DNA of 64,000 nt from Nocardia testacea NBRC 100365 (GCF_000308775.1 NZ_BAGJ01000043.1:1-64000); one strand, 5' to 3'; positions 7,775 to 16,030 are shown, numbered from the stretch's first letter. Program-made: numbers and translations. The notes: generated from the letters alone by a model not told the origin.

Positions 7775-8989
7775 GTGCTGACGCTGCGAGCCGCCGGGTT
7801 GCTCGATGTGGACACCGGCGAGATCATCCGGCCCGGCATATTGCGCGTCGAGGGTGACCGGATAGTCGGGGTCGGGGGCGGGCCCGAGGGCGAGGTCGTC
7901 GAGCTGGGCGATCTGGTCCTACTGCCGGGATTGATGGATATGGAGGTCAACCTGCTGATGGGCGGCCGGGGCGAAACCGGCCTGACCTCCTCGGTGCAGG
8001 ACGATCCGCCACTGCGCATGTTGCGCGCGGTGGGCAATGCCCGGCGCACGCTGCGTGCCGGCTTCACCACGGTGCGCAATCTCGGTCTCTTCGTGAAAAC
8101 CGGTGGTTACCTGCTGGATGTGGCGCTCGGCAAGGCCATCGACGCGGGCTGGATCGACGGACCGCGCATCGTGCCCGCCGGACATGCCATCACCCCGACC
8201 GGCGGCCACCTGGACCCCACCATGTTCTCCGCGTTCGCGCCGGATGTACTGAAACTGACGCTGGAGGAAGGGATCGCCAACGGTGTCGACGAGGTACGCA
8301 AGGCGGTGCGGTACCAGATCAAACACGGCGCCCAGCTGATCAAGGTCTGTGTGTCCGGCGGCGTCATGTCGCTGACGGGCGCGCCCGGCGCCCAGCACTA
8401 TTCGACCGAGGAACTGCGGGCGATCGTGGACGAAGCGCACCGGCGCGGCCTCCGGGTGGCCGCCCACACCCACGGCGCGGACGCGGTGAAAGAGGCGGTC
8501 GGGGCCGGTATCGACTGTATCGAGCACGGGTTCCTGGTGGACGAGGAGGCCATCGACCTCATGGTCCGCGAAGGCACCTACCTGGTGCCGACCACCCGGC
8601 TCGCCGACGCCATGGATGTATCCAAGGCGGCACCGGAACTCCAGGCCAAGGCCGCCGAAATGTTCCCCCGTGCCCGCACTTCGGTGAAGGCGGCCTTCGA
8701 TGCCGGAGTGAAGATCGCGGTCGGCACCGACGCGCCGGCCATCCCGCACGGCCGCAACGCCGACGAATTGGTTGCCCTGGTCGAGCGGGGACTGGATCCG
8801 CTGTCGGTGCTGCGCGCGGCCACGGTCACCGCGGCCGAGTTGATCCAGGTCGACGATCGCGGCCGGCTGGCCGAGGGACTGCTGGCGGATGTGATCGGTG
8901 TCCCCGGCGATCCCCTGGCCGATATCACCGTCACCCAGCAGGTGCGGTTCGTGATGAAAGGCGGGAAGGTCTATGGCGGCAACCGATGA
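7775..8989 (+). CDS. amidohydrolase-superfamily protein with an altered metal site
   Basis: A 404-residue protein of the imidazolonepropionase/prolidase-like amidohydrolase group. The start is the GTG at 7775, just after the previous stop. Conserved points are the lysine of IKVCVSGG (K190), AAHTHG (H231, H233), IEHG (H251) and VGTDAP (D319). The strand-1 HxH motif, normally D-x-H-x-H, reads D55-M-E57-V-N59, so two metal-ligand histidines are replaced by Glu and Asn. A mononuclear or rearranged site, or a changed reaction, is likely. In the operon it could open a ring, lactone or amide made downstream of the oxygenase. It overlaps the SnoaL-like gene by 17 bases. Confidence 0.88.
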   Translation: MLTLRAAGLLDVDTGEIIRPGILRVEGDRIVGVGGGPEGEVVELGDLVLLPGLMDMEVNLLMGGRGETGLTSSVQDDPPLRMLRAVGNARRTLRAGFTTVRNLGLFVKTGGYLLDVALGKAIDAGWIDGPRIVPAGHAITPTGGHLDPTMFSAFAPDVLKLTLEEGIANGVDEVRKAVRYQIKHGAQLIKVCVSGGVMSLTGAPGAQHYSTEELRAIVDEAHRRGLRVAAHTHGADAVKEAVGAGIDCIEHGFLVDEEAIDLMVREGTYLVPTTRLADAMDVSKAAPELQAKAAEMFPRARTSVKAAFDAGVKIAVGTDAPAIPHGRNADELVALVERGLDPLSVLRAATVTAAELIQVDDRGRLAEGLLADVIGVPGDPLADITVTQQVRFVMKGGKVYGGNR

Positions 8990-9389
8990 CCTGATCGAGA
9001 TCCAGCAACTACTCGCCCGCTACGCGGTGACCATCACCAAGGGCGATATCGATGGCCTGATCGGCGTGTTCACCCCCGACGGCACCTACAGCGCTTTCGG
9101 CGACACCTACACCCTCGACGTGTTCCCCGAACTGGTGGACGCCGCGCCCAAGGGGCTGTTCCTCACCGGCACCCCGCTGATCGAACTCGACGGCGATACC
9201 GGCACCGGCACCCAGCCGCTGTGCTTCGTGGAGCATTCGAGCCACGATATGCGGATCGGTTACTACAGCGATACCTATCTGCGCACCGAGCAGGGCTGGC
9301 GATTGCGGACCCGCGCCATGACCTTCATCCGGCGCAGCGGTATCCACGACTCCGGAATCCCGCACGCCTTCGAGCGGCCCACGGTATGA
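8973..9389 (+). CDS. SnoaL-like / NTF2-fold protein
   Basis: A 138-residue single-domain protein with the SnoaL/NTF2 look: an N-terminal helix pair (IEIQQLLARYAVTITKGDIDGLIGVF), a TPDGTY turn and C-terminal strands ending in WRLRTRAMTFIRR. Members are small hydrolases, isomerases or dehydratases that use one Asp or His in a cone-shaped pocket; some are ketosteroid isomerase-like. The start overlaps the amidohydrolase by 17 bases. The stop overlaps the ATG of the repeat-derived micro-ORF (ATGA at 9386). A second, different SnoaL-like protein is encoded at 18047. The substrate is unknown. Confidence 0.85.
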   Translation: MAATDDLIEIQQLLARYAVTITKGDIDGLIGVFTPDGTYSAFGDTYTLDVFPELVDAAPKGLFLTGTPLIELDGDTGTGTQPLCFVEHSSHDMRIGYYSDTYLRTEQGWRLRTRAMTFIRRSGIHDSGIPHAFERPTV

Positions 9390-9610
9390 GCGGGTCAGGC
9401 CCGAAGGCGGCAGCGGAGCGTCACCACGCAGGGCCCTCGCGCATACCCCATCGGCACAGCATGAGCGGGTCAGGCCCGAAGGCGGCAGCGGAGCGTCACC
9501 ACGCAGGGCCCTCGCGCACACCCCATCGGCACAGCATGAGCGGGTCAGGCCCGAAGGCGGTCACGCAGCGTCACCACGCAGGGGCCTCACCCATACCCGG
9601 GGAGACGGTA
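9386..9610 (+). repeat. three 75-bp tandem repeats at an intercistronic junction
   Basis: Units start at 9386, 9461 and 9536, each with ATGAGCGGGTCAGGCCCGAA. Units 1 and 2 differ by a single base; unit 3 is changed in its second half. The period is 75 bases (25 codons), so the array stays in frame. It sits between the SnoaL-like and acyl-CoA dehydrogenase genes, where an ordinary ATGA overlap would be expected, and each unit carries its own ATGA. It is not a CRISPR: there are no spacers. Confidence 0.9.
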
Positions 9611-9613
9611 TGA
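9386..9613 (+). CDS. repeat micro-ORF, three copies of a 25-residue peptide
   Basis: A 75-codon open frame made of the tandem repeats. Each unit begins MSGSGPKAAAERHHAGPS and continues with a histidine/arginine-rich end. Its ATG overlaps the upstream stop (ATGA at 9386), and its TGA (9611-9613) overlaps the ATG of the acyl-CoA dehydrogenase (9610). It therefore behaves as a translational bridge between two operon genes. The peptide looks like no known domain and may have no function of its own. Whether it is expressed is unproven; the open frame and exact junctions are seen directly. Confidence 0.5.
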   Translation: MSGSGPKAAAERHHAGPSRIPHRHSMSGSGPKAAAERHHAGPSRTPHRHSMSGSGPKAVTQRHHAGASPIPGETV

Positions 9614-10698
9614 AGGTCGCCGAATTCCGGTCGGCACTTCGCGCCTGGCTGGACCGACACGACCTCTCCCCCGGCCCGGAGCCCGGTTTCGACGCGCAGG
9701 TCGCGCAGCTGGCCCGGGTCCGGCGGGCGCTGTTCGACGGGGGCTGGATGCGCTACGGCTGGCCCGCGGCAGTCGGCGGTCTCGGCGGCGATCCGCTGTT
9801 GCGGGCGGTGCTCGGCGAGGAGGTCGCCACCCGCGGTCTGGCCGAACCCGGCATCTATTCCATGGTCGAGGTACTCGCGCCCACCATGATCTCCTATGCC
9901 CGGCCCGAACTGGCCGCCACGATGGTGCCCCGGCTGCTGGACGGCAGCGAACAGTGGTGCCAGGGGTTCTCCGAACCGGGATCGGGCTCGGATCTGGCCT
10001 CCTTGCGCACCCGGGCCGAACAACGTGGATCGGATTGGGTGGTCAACGGCCAGAAGGTGTGGACCAGTCTGGCGCAGTTCGCCGCCCGCTGTGTCCTGCT
10101 CACCCGCACCGGCCCCGGACACGACGGAATCACCGCGTTCTTCGTCGATATGGACACCCCGGGAATCACCGTGCGACCGCTGCGCACCATGCACGGCGTC
10201 GACGAATTCGCCGAGGTGTACTTCGACGAGGTGGTGGTGAGCGGTGACCGGATGCTGGGCCGGCCGGGTGACGGCTGGCGGGTCGCCATGGATCTGCTGC
10301 CCTACGAGCGGTCCACCTGTTTCTGGCATCGCATCGCCCACCTGTTCACCCGCCTCGACCGGGTGCTGGATCAGACCGCGGCCGGGGACGACGCCGATCT
10401 CGGCGCCGCCTACCTCGCGCTGCACACTGTGCGCTGCCGGTCCCGGGCCACCCAGCGGCGGCTGGCCGGTGGCGCCGCGCTCGGACCGGACACCTCTGTC
10501 GACAAGGTGCTGCTGGCGACCGCCGAACAGCAGCTGTTCGATACCGCACGCGACCTGCTCCCGGGCGTCGTCGAGCTCGACGAGACCGAATGGCGTTCGG
10601 AGTTCCTGTACTCGCGCGCGGCGACCATCTACGGCGGCACGGCCGAGATCCAGCGCAACATCATCGCCCGCCGTCTGCTCGATCTGGGGAAGGAGTGA
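9610..10698 (+). CDS. acyl-CoA dehydrogenase, larger subunit of a pair
   Basis: FAD-dependent alpha,beta-dehydrogenase of an acyl-CoA (362 residues). Family marks are QGFSEPGSGSDLAS in the FAD/substrate middle domain, VWTSLAQFA, the GVDEFAEVYFDEVVV segment, and the C-terminal YGGTAEIQRNIIARRLL. It is followed after three bases by a shorter acyl-CoA dehydrogenase-like chain. This pairing resembles the alpha2beta2 FadE enzymes of mycobacterial steroid side-chain and ring catabolism (known for FadE26-27 and FadE28-29). The start ATG overlaps the stop of the repeat micro-ORF. The pair is probably one enzyme acting on a bulky CoA ester. Confidence 0.9.
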   Translation: MKVAEFRSALRAWLDRHDLSPGPEPGFDAQVAQLARVRRALFDGGWMRYGWPAAVGGLGGDPLLRAVLGEEVATRGLAEPGIYSMVEVLAPTMISYARPELAATMVPRLLDGSEQWCQGFSEPGSGSDLASLRTRAEQRGSDWVVNGQKVWTSLAQFAARCVLLTRTGPGHDGITAFFVDMDTPGITVRPLRTMHGVDEFAEVYFDEVVVSGDRMLGRPGDGWRVAMDLLPYERSTCFWHRIAHLFTRLDRVLDQTAAGDDADLGAAYLALHTVRCRSRATQRRLAGGAALGPDTSVDKVLLATAEQQLFDTARDLLPGVVELDETEWRSEFLYSRAATIYGGTAEIQRNIIARRLLDLGKE

Positions 10699-10701
10699 GC
10701 G

Positions 10702-11577
10702 GTGGATACCGACGAACAGATCCTGCTCACCGATACGCTCCGCAAGACGATGAGCGCGGTCACCGGCGCCGCCCTGTATCCGGCACTGTGCGAACTGGGC
10801 TGGCACGATCTGCTCACCGGTCCTGCGGAGATCGCCGAGATCGCCGTTCCTCTGGTCTTCCGGCTGCTCGGTGAAACCGGCGCCCACGCCCCGCTGCTCG
10901 ACGATGTGATCGCGCACGCGGCGGGCCGGCCGCTCGGCGAGCGGATTCCACTGCCGTTCGCCGGCGGCTTCCGGGTGCGCTGGGTCGACGAACGACCGCC
11001 GGGCGCAACCGAACTCGTCGACCCCGAGCTTCCGCTGGTGCGCACGAGTGACAGCACCGGAACACTCCCGGTCCTACCGGCTACGGCGACGAACGCCGCG
11101 CGCCGCGCCCTGGCCTGGTGGCTGGTGGGGTCGGCGCGGGCCATGCTCGAGCCGGCCCGCCGTCACGCGCTGGAGCGCCATCAGTTCGGTAAGCCGGTGG
11201 CGGGGTTCCAGGCCGTGCGGCACCGCCTGGCCGAATCCCTGGTCGCTGTCGAGGGCGCGGAGGCCACGCTCGCGGTCTCGCCCGGCGATGCCGATCATCC
11301 GGCGCATCCGGACCTGCACCGCCCCCGCCCCGAGGATTCCGAGGCGCTCGCCGCCCTGTTGGCGAAGGCCGCCGCGGGTCGGGCCGCGCTGCTGACGGCC
11401 CGGCATTGTCAGCAGGTGCTGGGCGGAATCGGTTTCACCGCGGAACATGAATTCCATCGCCACTACAAGCGCGTTCTGGTCCTCGACGGATTGTTCGGCA
11501 CCACCCGGGAACTCACCCGGGAGGCCGGCGCGATACTCCGCGATCTGGGGTACGCGCCACGGCTCGCGCATCTGTGA
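10702..11577 (+). CDS. acyl-CoA dehydrogenase-like, smaller subunit of a pair
   Basis: A 291-residue acyl-CoA dehydrogenase-fold chain starting at GTG three bases after its partner. The N-terminal helical domain and a reduced middle domain precede the recognisable C-terminal helices (ARRHALERHQFGKPVAGFQAVRH and CQQVLGGIGFTAEHEFHRHYKR). It is about 90 residues shorter than a full FadE. In the known alpha2beta2 FadE enzymes one chain contributes most of the catalytic site and the other is partly degenerate, which fits here. It is the last gene of the Rieske operon; a terminator-like hairpin follows. Confidence 0.87.
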   Translation: MDTDEQILLTDTLRKTMSAVTGAALYPALCELGWHDLLTGPAEIAEIAVPLVFRLLGETGAHAPLLDDVIAHAAGRPLGERIPLPFAGGFRVRWVDERPPGATELVDPELPLVRTSDSTGTLPVLPATATNAARRALAWWLVGSARAMLEPARRHALERHQFGKPVAGFQAVRHRLAESLVAVEGAEATLAVSPGDADHPAHPDLHRPRPEDSEALAALLAKAAAGRAALLTARHCQQVLGGIGFTAEHEFHRHYKRVLVLDGLFGTTRELTREAGAILRDLGYAPRLAHL

Positions 11578-11589
11578 ATCGCCGTCTCA

Positions 11590-11609
11590 CCCTGGCCGGC
11601 GCGCCAGGG
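11590..11609 (+). terminator. hairpin after the Rieske operon
   Basis: Arms CCCTGGC (11590-11596) and GCCAGGG (11603-11609) form a 7-bp GC stem with a 6-base loop, 12 bases after the stop of the last operon gene. No U-tract follows, as is common in actinobacteria. It is placed between the plus-strand operon and a convergent minus-strand gene. Confidence 0.45.
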
Positions 11610-11671
11610 CGGTGGCTCGGAGTCCCGGTTCAACGACGCCCACGGGGCGTTCCGGCTGCCGGGTCGATGGA

Positions 11672-12217
11672 TCAGGCGCAGGCCTGCGAAACTCCCCCGG
11701 AGATCGCGACCAGGCCGCACATGGTGGAGGACGCGATCTTCCAGCCGTCCGCCTCACGGACCGCGTGGCCGACCTGCCCGTCCACCACCGGGCTGCCGGA
11801 AATGTTGAGGGTGAAACGTAATTCGGCCTTCCCGGGTTGCGCCAGGACCACATTGGTGACTTCCACCGTGGTGAGCGCCGTACGGATATGATTCGCCATT
11901 CCCGAGATCTCGGTTTCGAATTCCGTACCGCGCTCCACCAGAGCGATACGGTCCGCGGTGGAGGTGGCCGGGGCGAAGAATGTCGTGTACGCACCCACGA
12001 TGGCGGCACTCGCGGCGGCCGGTGATTCGGTGGCCGCGACCCCGGTATCGGATCCCGCCGAGGTCGCGGATTTCTCACCTGCTCCGGTGGTTTCCGCGCT
12101 GGGTAGCACATAACAGTTGTCGGGGCCGAAGAAATTACCGCAGCCGGTGACCGCGGTCAGGGCGAGCGCGACCCCGCCCGCGGCGGCAATACGCGCCACC
12201 CGGTGTCTTCGTGACAT
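11672..12217 (-). CDS. secreted lipoprotein, MTB12-like (paralogue of the next gene)
   Basis: A 181-residue exported lipoprotein with signal MSRRHRVARIAAAGGVALAL and lipobox cysteine in LTAVTGC. A Ser/Ala/Thr-rich stretch follows, then a compact domain with FFAPATSTADRIALVERG...FETEI and a C-terminal WKIASSTMCGL motif. This order resembles the MTB12/low-molecular-weight antigen group with an NTF2-like fold; I am moderately sure of this. I chose the ATG at 12217 because translation from it begins directly with the signal peptide. It is related to the gene at 12573 (same IALVE/GLVE and WK-A motifs), so the two arose by duplication. The function is unknown. Confidence 0.8.
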   Translation of the reverse strand: MSRRHRVARIAAAGGVALALTAVTGCGNFFGPDNCYVLPSAETTGAGEKSATSAGSDTGVAATESPAAASAAIVGAYTTFFAPATSTADRIALVERGTEFETEISGMANHIRTALTTVEVTNVVLAQPGKAELRFTLNISGSPVVDGQVGHAVREADGWKIASSTMCGLVAISGGVSQACA

Positions 12218-12453
12218 CGATTCGTCTTTCTGCAGAGTGATGAAGCGCATCCGGGAAACACGGTTTCCGCGGATGTCGCGGCGAGCTTAGCCCGGGACAC
12301 ACTGGGGTAGAGGCGAATTCGGAGCATTTGAACGGATGGAAATCCGGTAAACAGCGGCCCCCACCGGAACGTGCTTCGTCGGGTCGGCACCCCGTGGTGG
12401 TTTGTTCCGAGCCCCCTGACCCGAGCACATGTCGACACTCCCGCGACCGCCGC

Positions 12454-12505
12454 GGGCCCGGGCGGTGTACCGATTCTGCGCGATCGGTACACCGCGCCCG
12501 GGCCC
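12454..12505. terminator. very strong GC hairpin between the two lipoprotein genes
   Basis: A 21-base left arm starting GGGCCCGGGCGGTGTACC pairs with the right arm ending GCGCCCGGGCCC, with one 2-base bulge and an 8-base loop. It lies about 70 bases downstream of the stop of the minus-strand lipoprotein gene at 12573, so it is most likely its transcription terminator. The remaining part of the 355-base gap (12218-12572) has no convincing gene. Confidence 0.6.
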
Positions 12506-12572
12506 GGTGGCGTCGCCCGCGCGCGGAGAATTTCCCCGACCAGCGGGAACAACGCCGTGCGGGGAGCGACGA

Positions 12573-13082
12573 TCAGCTACACGCCGGATTCGGCTCGCCG
12601 CTGCCCTGGACGGCCAGCAGCGAACAGAACGTCATTGCCGCGACCTTCCAGGTGTCCCCCTCTTTGATCGCCTGTCCGGACTGGTCCGGCAACACCGGGT
12701 TTCCGCCCAGCAGCAGGGTATAGGTGACCTCCGCGGTCTTGTCGTCGACGAGCTGAACCGCCGAGACGGTAACACTTGTTCCGGAGGCCCGGGGGTCGGC
12801 GGCCATACCCTCCAGCATCGGCGCGAACGCCTCACCCTTCTCGACGAGCCCCGCCCGCGTGGCGGCCGGCGCCTTCCCGTCGAAGAAAGTGACGAAGGCG
12901 TCGGTGATCTCCTTCTGGGTCTCCGGGGAGGCCGTGGCGGGCGCGGCCGAAGTGGTGGCGGCCGGAGCCGAAGTGGCGGCGGCGGCATCGTCGGTGGAAT
13001 CACCGCAGCCGATGACGGCAGTGGCCGTCAGGGCCATCAGGCCGATGAGCGCGGCGCTACGCCGGGTGCTGGTGGAACGCAT
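12573..13082 (-). CDS. secreted lipoprotein, MTB12-like
   Basis: A 169-residue exported lipoprotein. The signal sequence (MRSTSTRRSAALIGLMALTA) ends in a lipobox cysteine (AVIGC), followed by a low-complexity Ala/Thr/Ser linker of about 30 residues. The folded domain carries AFVTFFDGKAPAATRAGLVEKGE...FAPMLEG, SVTVSAVQLVDDKTAEVTYTL and DTWKVAAMTFCSLL, close to the paralogue at 11672. The architecture resembles MTB12-type mycolata surface lipoproteins. It is anchored outside the membrane. No link with the surrounding catabolic genes is evident. Confidence 0.8.
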   Translation of the reverse strand: MRSTSTRRSAALIGLMALTATAVIGCGDSTDDAAAATSAPAATTSAAPATASPETQKEITDAFVTFFDGKAPAATRAGLVEKGEAFAPMLEGMAADPRASGTSVTVSAVQLVDDKTAEVTYTLLLGGNPVLPDQSGQAIKEGDTWKVAAMTFCSLLAVQGSGEPNPACS

Positions 13083-13278
13083 GGCGGAAACCTTTCCGAT
13101 GAACGCGTCGAATCGCTGTCCATCAGGGAAATTCGAAAACAGGGTTCCGGGTCGTCGTAATCGGTTACGCTACCCGTGTCGAAGAATCCCTGATCGCCGG
13201 TTTCCTTTTCGGTGATCACTTTTCCGATATCGGGGGATCGATACCGCGGCGAACGGATCGATCCCCCGAGCGGCATAT

Positions 13279-14067
13279 CTACTCGATATTCGATTTCATC
13301 TGCTCGAGGTCGACCAGAATCGGATAACCGCTCACACTCAGTGCGTTCCCGTGCCCGGTGGAATGGATATCGAACACCGATTGCACCGCCGCGTAGAAAC
13401 CCTGCACGTCGAGTGTCTGATTCACCGCCCGCTTCGCCTGGCGCAACCCGAACGGCGGCATCTTCGCGATCCGGGCCGCCAGTTCCGCCGTCTTGGCCGG
13501 TAGCTCCGCCAGCGGAACCACCGTATTCACCATGCCGGTCTGCGCGGCCTCCTGCGCGGTCACCGCGCGGCCGGTGAACAGGATCTCCTTGGCTTTCCGC
13601 GCCCCGAGTTCCCAGGTGTGACCGTGGTATTCGACCCCGCCGATCCCCATCATCGCCACCGGATCGGAGAACAACGCGTTATCGGCGGCGATGATGAGAT
13701 CACACGGCCAGCACAGCATCAACCCGCCCGCGATACACCGGCCCTGGACCGCCGCGATCGACGGTTTGGGCACATTGCGCCACCGCAACGTGTACTCCAG
13801 GTACCGCCGGCTCTCGGTCTGATAGATCCAGTCGAGGGTGATCTTCTCCGGTTTCGGCCAGCTGTCGTCCTTGAGGTCGTGACCGGCCGAGAAATGCTTG
13901 CCGGCGGCGTTCAGGACGATGACCACCACCTCGTCGTCGGTGGCCGCCCGGGTCCAGGCGGCATCCAGTTCGTCCAGCAGCGCCGAGTTCTGGGCATTGG
14001 CGGCCTCGGGCCGGTTCAGCGTGATCGTCGCGATCTTGTCGGCGACCTCGTAGTCGATATACGGCAA
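13279..14067 (-). CDS. enoyl-CoA hydratase/isomerase family protein
   Basis: Crotonase-fold protein (262 residues). The start is the TTG at 14067, preceded by GAGGAG seven bases upstream and giving LPYIDYEVADKIATITLNRP; longer in-frame readings lack a ribosome site. The oxyanion-hole segments are FSAGHDLKD and GRCIAGGLMLCW. An insertion of about 25 residues follows the first segment (WPKPEKITLDWIYQTESRRY), as in the hydratase at 31058. It lies downstream of the acyl-CoA dehydrogenase at 14190 with a 122-base gap and is probably in the same transcription unit behind operator site 2. The exact CoA substrate is unknown. Confidence 0.88.
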   Translation of the reverse strand: MPYIDYEVADKIATITLNRPEAANAQNSALLDELDAAWTRAATDDEVVVIVLNAAGKHFSAGHDLKDDSWPKPEKITLDWIYQTESRRYLEYTLRWRNVPKPSIAAVQGRCIAGGLMLCWPCDLIIAADNALFSDPVAMMGIGGVEYHGHTWELGARKAKEILFTGRAVTAQEAAQTGMVNTVVPLAELPAKTAELAARIAKMPPFGLRQAKRAVNQTLDVQGFYAAVQSVFDIHSTGHGNALSVSGYPILVDLEQMKSNIE

Positions 14068-14189
14068 AGCAGTACTCCTCGGTTCCGGGTCGCGCCGGCC
14101 ACGAAGCCGGCGCACGTCTTCCGTTCACTGCGCCGCCCGCGGTCGGCGGATCGCCGACCGCCGAAGACGCGATCCCATGGTGTCGCCGA

Positions 14190-15188
14190 TCACCGTGCGG
14201 TGGCGAGGTATTCCGCGGCGACCACCGCGCGGTGCCGAGCCGCTCCGCCGAACAGCAGTTCACCGGCCTTGGCCCGCTTGATCGCGAATTGCAGATCGTT
14301 CTCCCAGGTGAACCCCATCGCCCCGAACAGCTGCACCCCGTGCCGGAACACCGTCGACTGGCATTCACCCGCCGCCGCCTTGGCCATCGCGGCCGCCAGT
14401 TTTCGCCGCGGATCGTTTTCGGCCAGGCACAGCGCCGCGAAATACCCCAGAGCCCTGGCTCGTTCGACGGCCAGATGCATATCGGCCGCCTTGTGCTGGA
14501 CCGCCTGGAACGCGCCGATAGCGGTATCGAATTGGTGCCGGGTGCGAATATGTTCGAGCACCATGTCGAGGACCCGTTGGCAGGCGCCCACCGTGGTCAG
14601 CGCCAGACCCGTCAGCGCCAGCTGGCGAGCACGTTCGGGGTCGGCGGCGGTGCGGTCGCCGTCGGTGACCCGGACCGCGTCGAAGGTGACCTCCGCCAGG
14701 TGCAGCACCGGATCGAAGGCGGCGGTCCGCCGGGCGGTGACGGTATGCGCGGGGACCACGAACACTCCGGCTTCGGTGACCACCGCGAGACGATCGCACC
14801 GGTCGCCGTCCAGGACCGGGGCGGCGCTGCCGTTCAACAGCCAGCCGTCGCCGTCGCGGGTCGCGGTGACCCCTTCGAACACCGCGGCGCCGGTACCGTC
14901 GGCAGTGGCGAAGTCCCCGGCCAGCGGCGCGAACTGGGTCATCGTGGCAAGGTAGGGCGTGGGGTCGGTCGCCCGGCCCAGCCCTTCGAGCACGATAGCG
15001 AGTTCCACCGCCGCTTCCGGTTCTACGAGTTCGGTCCACCCGAGCTCGACGTAGGTCTTCCACAGCCGGCCCGGATCCGCACCGGCGTCCACGATCTCCC
15101 GGATCACCGTGGGCGGGCATTCCTTGGCGGTGACTTCCCGGACCGTATCGCGCAGCAGCCGTTGATCGGCATCGAACTCGAAGAGCAT
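14190..15188 (-). CDS. acyl-CoA dehydrogenase (single-chain gene)
   Basis: A 332-residue acyl-CoA dehydrogenase family protein, shorter than the usual 380. The start is the ATG at 15188 with AGGAGG seven bases upstream. Visible family parts are the N-terminal LFEFDADQRLLRDTVREVTA, a reduced middle domain and C-terminal RTRHQFDTAIGAFQAVQHKAADMHL with FGAMGFTWENDLQFAIKRAK. The reduced middle part resembles the smaller chains of heterotetrameric FadE enzymes, so it may pair with a chain encoded elsewhere. It diverges from tetR; operator site 2 lies 38 bases upstream of its start. Confidence 0.88.
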   Translation of the reverse strand: MLFEFDADQRLLRDTVREVTAKECPPTVIREIVDAGADPGRLWKTYVELGWTELVEPEAAVELAIVLEGLGRATDPTPYLATMTQFAPLAGDFATADGTGAAVFEGVTATRDGDGWLLNGSAAPVLDGDRCDRLAVVTEAGVFVVPAHTVTARRTAAFDPVLHLAEVTFDAVRVTDGDRTAADPERARQLALTGLALTTVGACQRVLDMVLEHIRTRHQFDTAIGAFQAVQHKAADMHLAVERARALGYFAALCLAENDPRRKLAAAMAKAAAGECQSTVFRHGVQLFGAMGFTWENDLQFAIKRAKAGELLFGGAARHRAVVAAEYLATAR

Positions 15189-15226
15189 CCGGGCTGCCTC
15201 CTGTGGCGGGGTTGCGTTACGTTCAG

Positions 15227-15241
15227 GAGAATAGCATTCTC
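15227..15241. promoter_or_regulatory. 15-bp palindromic operator, site 2 (acyl-CoA dehydrogenase / tetR)
   Basis: GAGAATAGCATTCTC between the divergent acyl-CoA dehydrogenase (start 15188) and tetR (start 15372). This position would let one regulator control both its own gene and the dehydrogenase-hydratase unit. A further GAGA half-site follows two bases downstream. Confidence 0.78.
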
Positions 15242-15371
15242 TTGAGATGAAATTAATAGTCTCCTCAAGGGTGCGGACACGGGACGTGCCTGCCCAGACA
15301 TGGGACGTTCTCCGGTACAGTGCACTCATGTTCTCCACAGATGGGATCGATGGGATCGGACGGGCCATCCG

Positions 15372-16028
15372 GTGACCAGCCCGAGCGAAGAACCGGCCTG
15401 GAAGCAGCGCGCCGTCGAACGCTCGATCCGCACCGCGAAACTACGCGCGGAACAGCGGGTCCAGCGTTTCCTCGATGCCGCCCAGGCGATCATCACCGAG
15501 AAGGGCACCACCGATTTCACGGTCCAGGAGGTCGTGGATCGGTCGAAACAGTCGCTGCGCAGTTTCTACCTGCAGTTCGACGGTAAACACGAACTGCTGC
15601 TGGCCCTGTTCGAGGATGCCCTGAGCCGGACCGCCGAACAGATCCGTGCGGCCGCGGCGGGTAAGGACAACGCCCTGGAACGGCTACAACTGGCCGTGGA
15701 GCTCCTCTACGAACTGTGCCGCCCCGATCCGACCGCACAGCGTCCGCTGTTCACCGATTTCGCCCCGCAGCTGCTGGTCAGCCATCCGGCCCAGGTGAAG
15801 GTCGCGCATACCCCGCTGCTGGCACTGTTCACCGAGCTCATGATCGACGCCGACAAGGCCGGCCTGCTGCGCAGCGAGGTCAATCCGCGCCGGATGGCGG
15901 CCATGGTGATGCAGACGGTCATGTTCACCGCGCAGTCCAACGGCGGTATCGACGACGAGACCGCGTATCCCATCTCCGCCGAGGAGATCTGGGAATTCTG
16001 CGCCCGGGGCTTCGCACACGCCGACTGA
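15372..16028 (+). CDS. TetR/AcrR-family regulator, probable controller of the palindrome regulon
   Basis: A 218-residue one-component regulator. The N-terminal DNA-binding part spans about residues 25-70 (AEQRVQRFLDAAQAIITEKG, then FTVQEVVDRSKQSLRSFYLQFDGKHELL), with the usual Y-x-x-F/helix-3 region. The C-terminal part is the ligand-binding, dimerising domain. The GTG at 15372 gives a normal TetR length; no strong ribosome site is visible, so the start is moderately sure. Operator-like palindromes lie both upstream (15227) and just downstream (16031), and three more occur in the window. An acyl-CoA or ring intermediate as inducer is a reasonable inference. Confidence 0.9.
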   Translation: MTSPSEEPAWKQRAVERSIRTAKLRAEQRVQRFLDAAQAIITEKGTTDFTVQEVVDRSKQSLRSFYLQFDGKHELLLALFEDALSRTAEQIRAAAAGKDNALERLQLAVELLYELCRPDPTAQRPLFTDFAPQLLVSHPAQVKVAHTPLLALFTELMIDADKAGLLRSEVNPRRMAAMVMQTVMFTAQSNGGIDDETAYPISAEEIWEFCARGFAHAD

Positions 16029-16030
16029 GC

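Noticed and set aside
9386..9610. Tandem repeats as a CRISPR array
   Set aside because: The 75-bp units are directly adjacent without unique spacers and lie in a reading frame; no cas gene is present.
15227..15241. KstR or KstR2 operator
   Set aside because: The palindrome GAGAAT-N3-ATTCTC differs from the KstR (AGAAC-type) and KstR2 (AAGCAAG-type) motifs as I know them, and the neighbouring TetR protein is neither by context.
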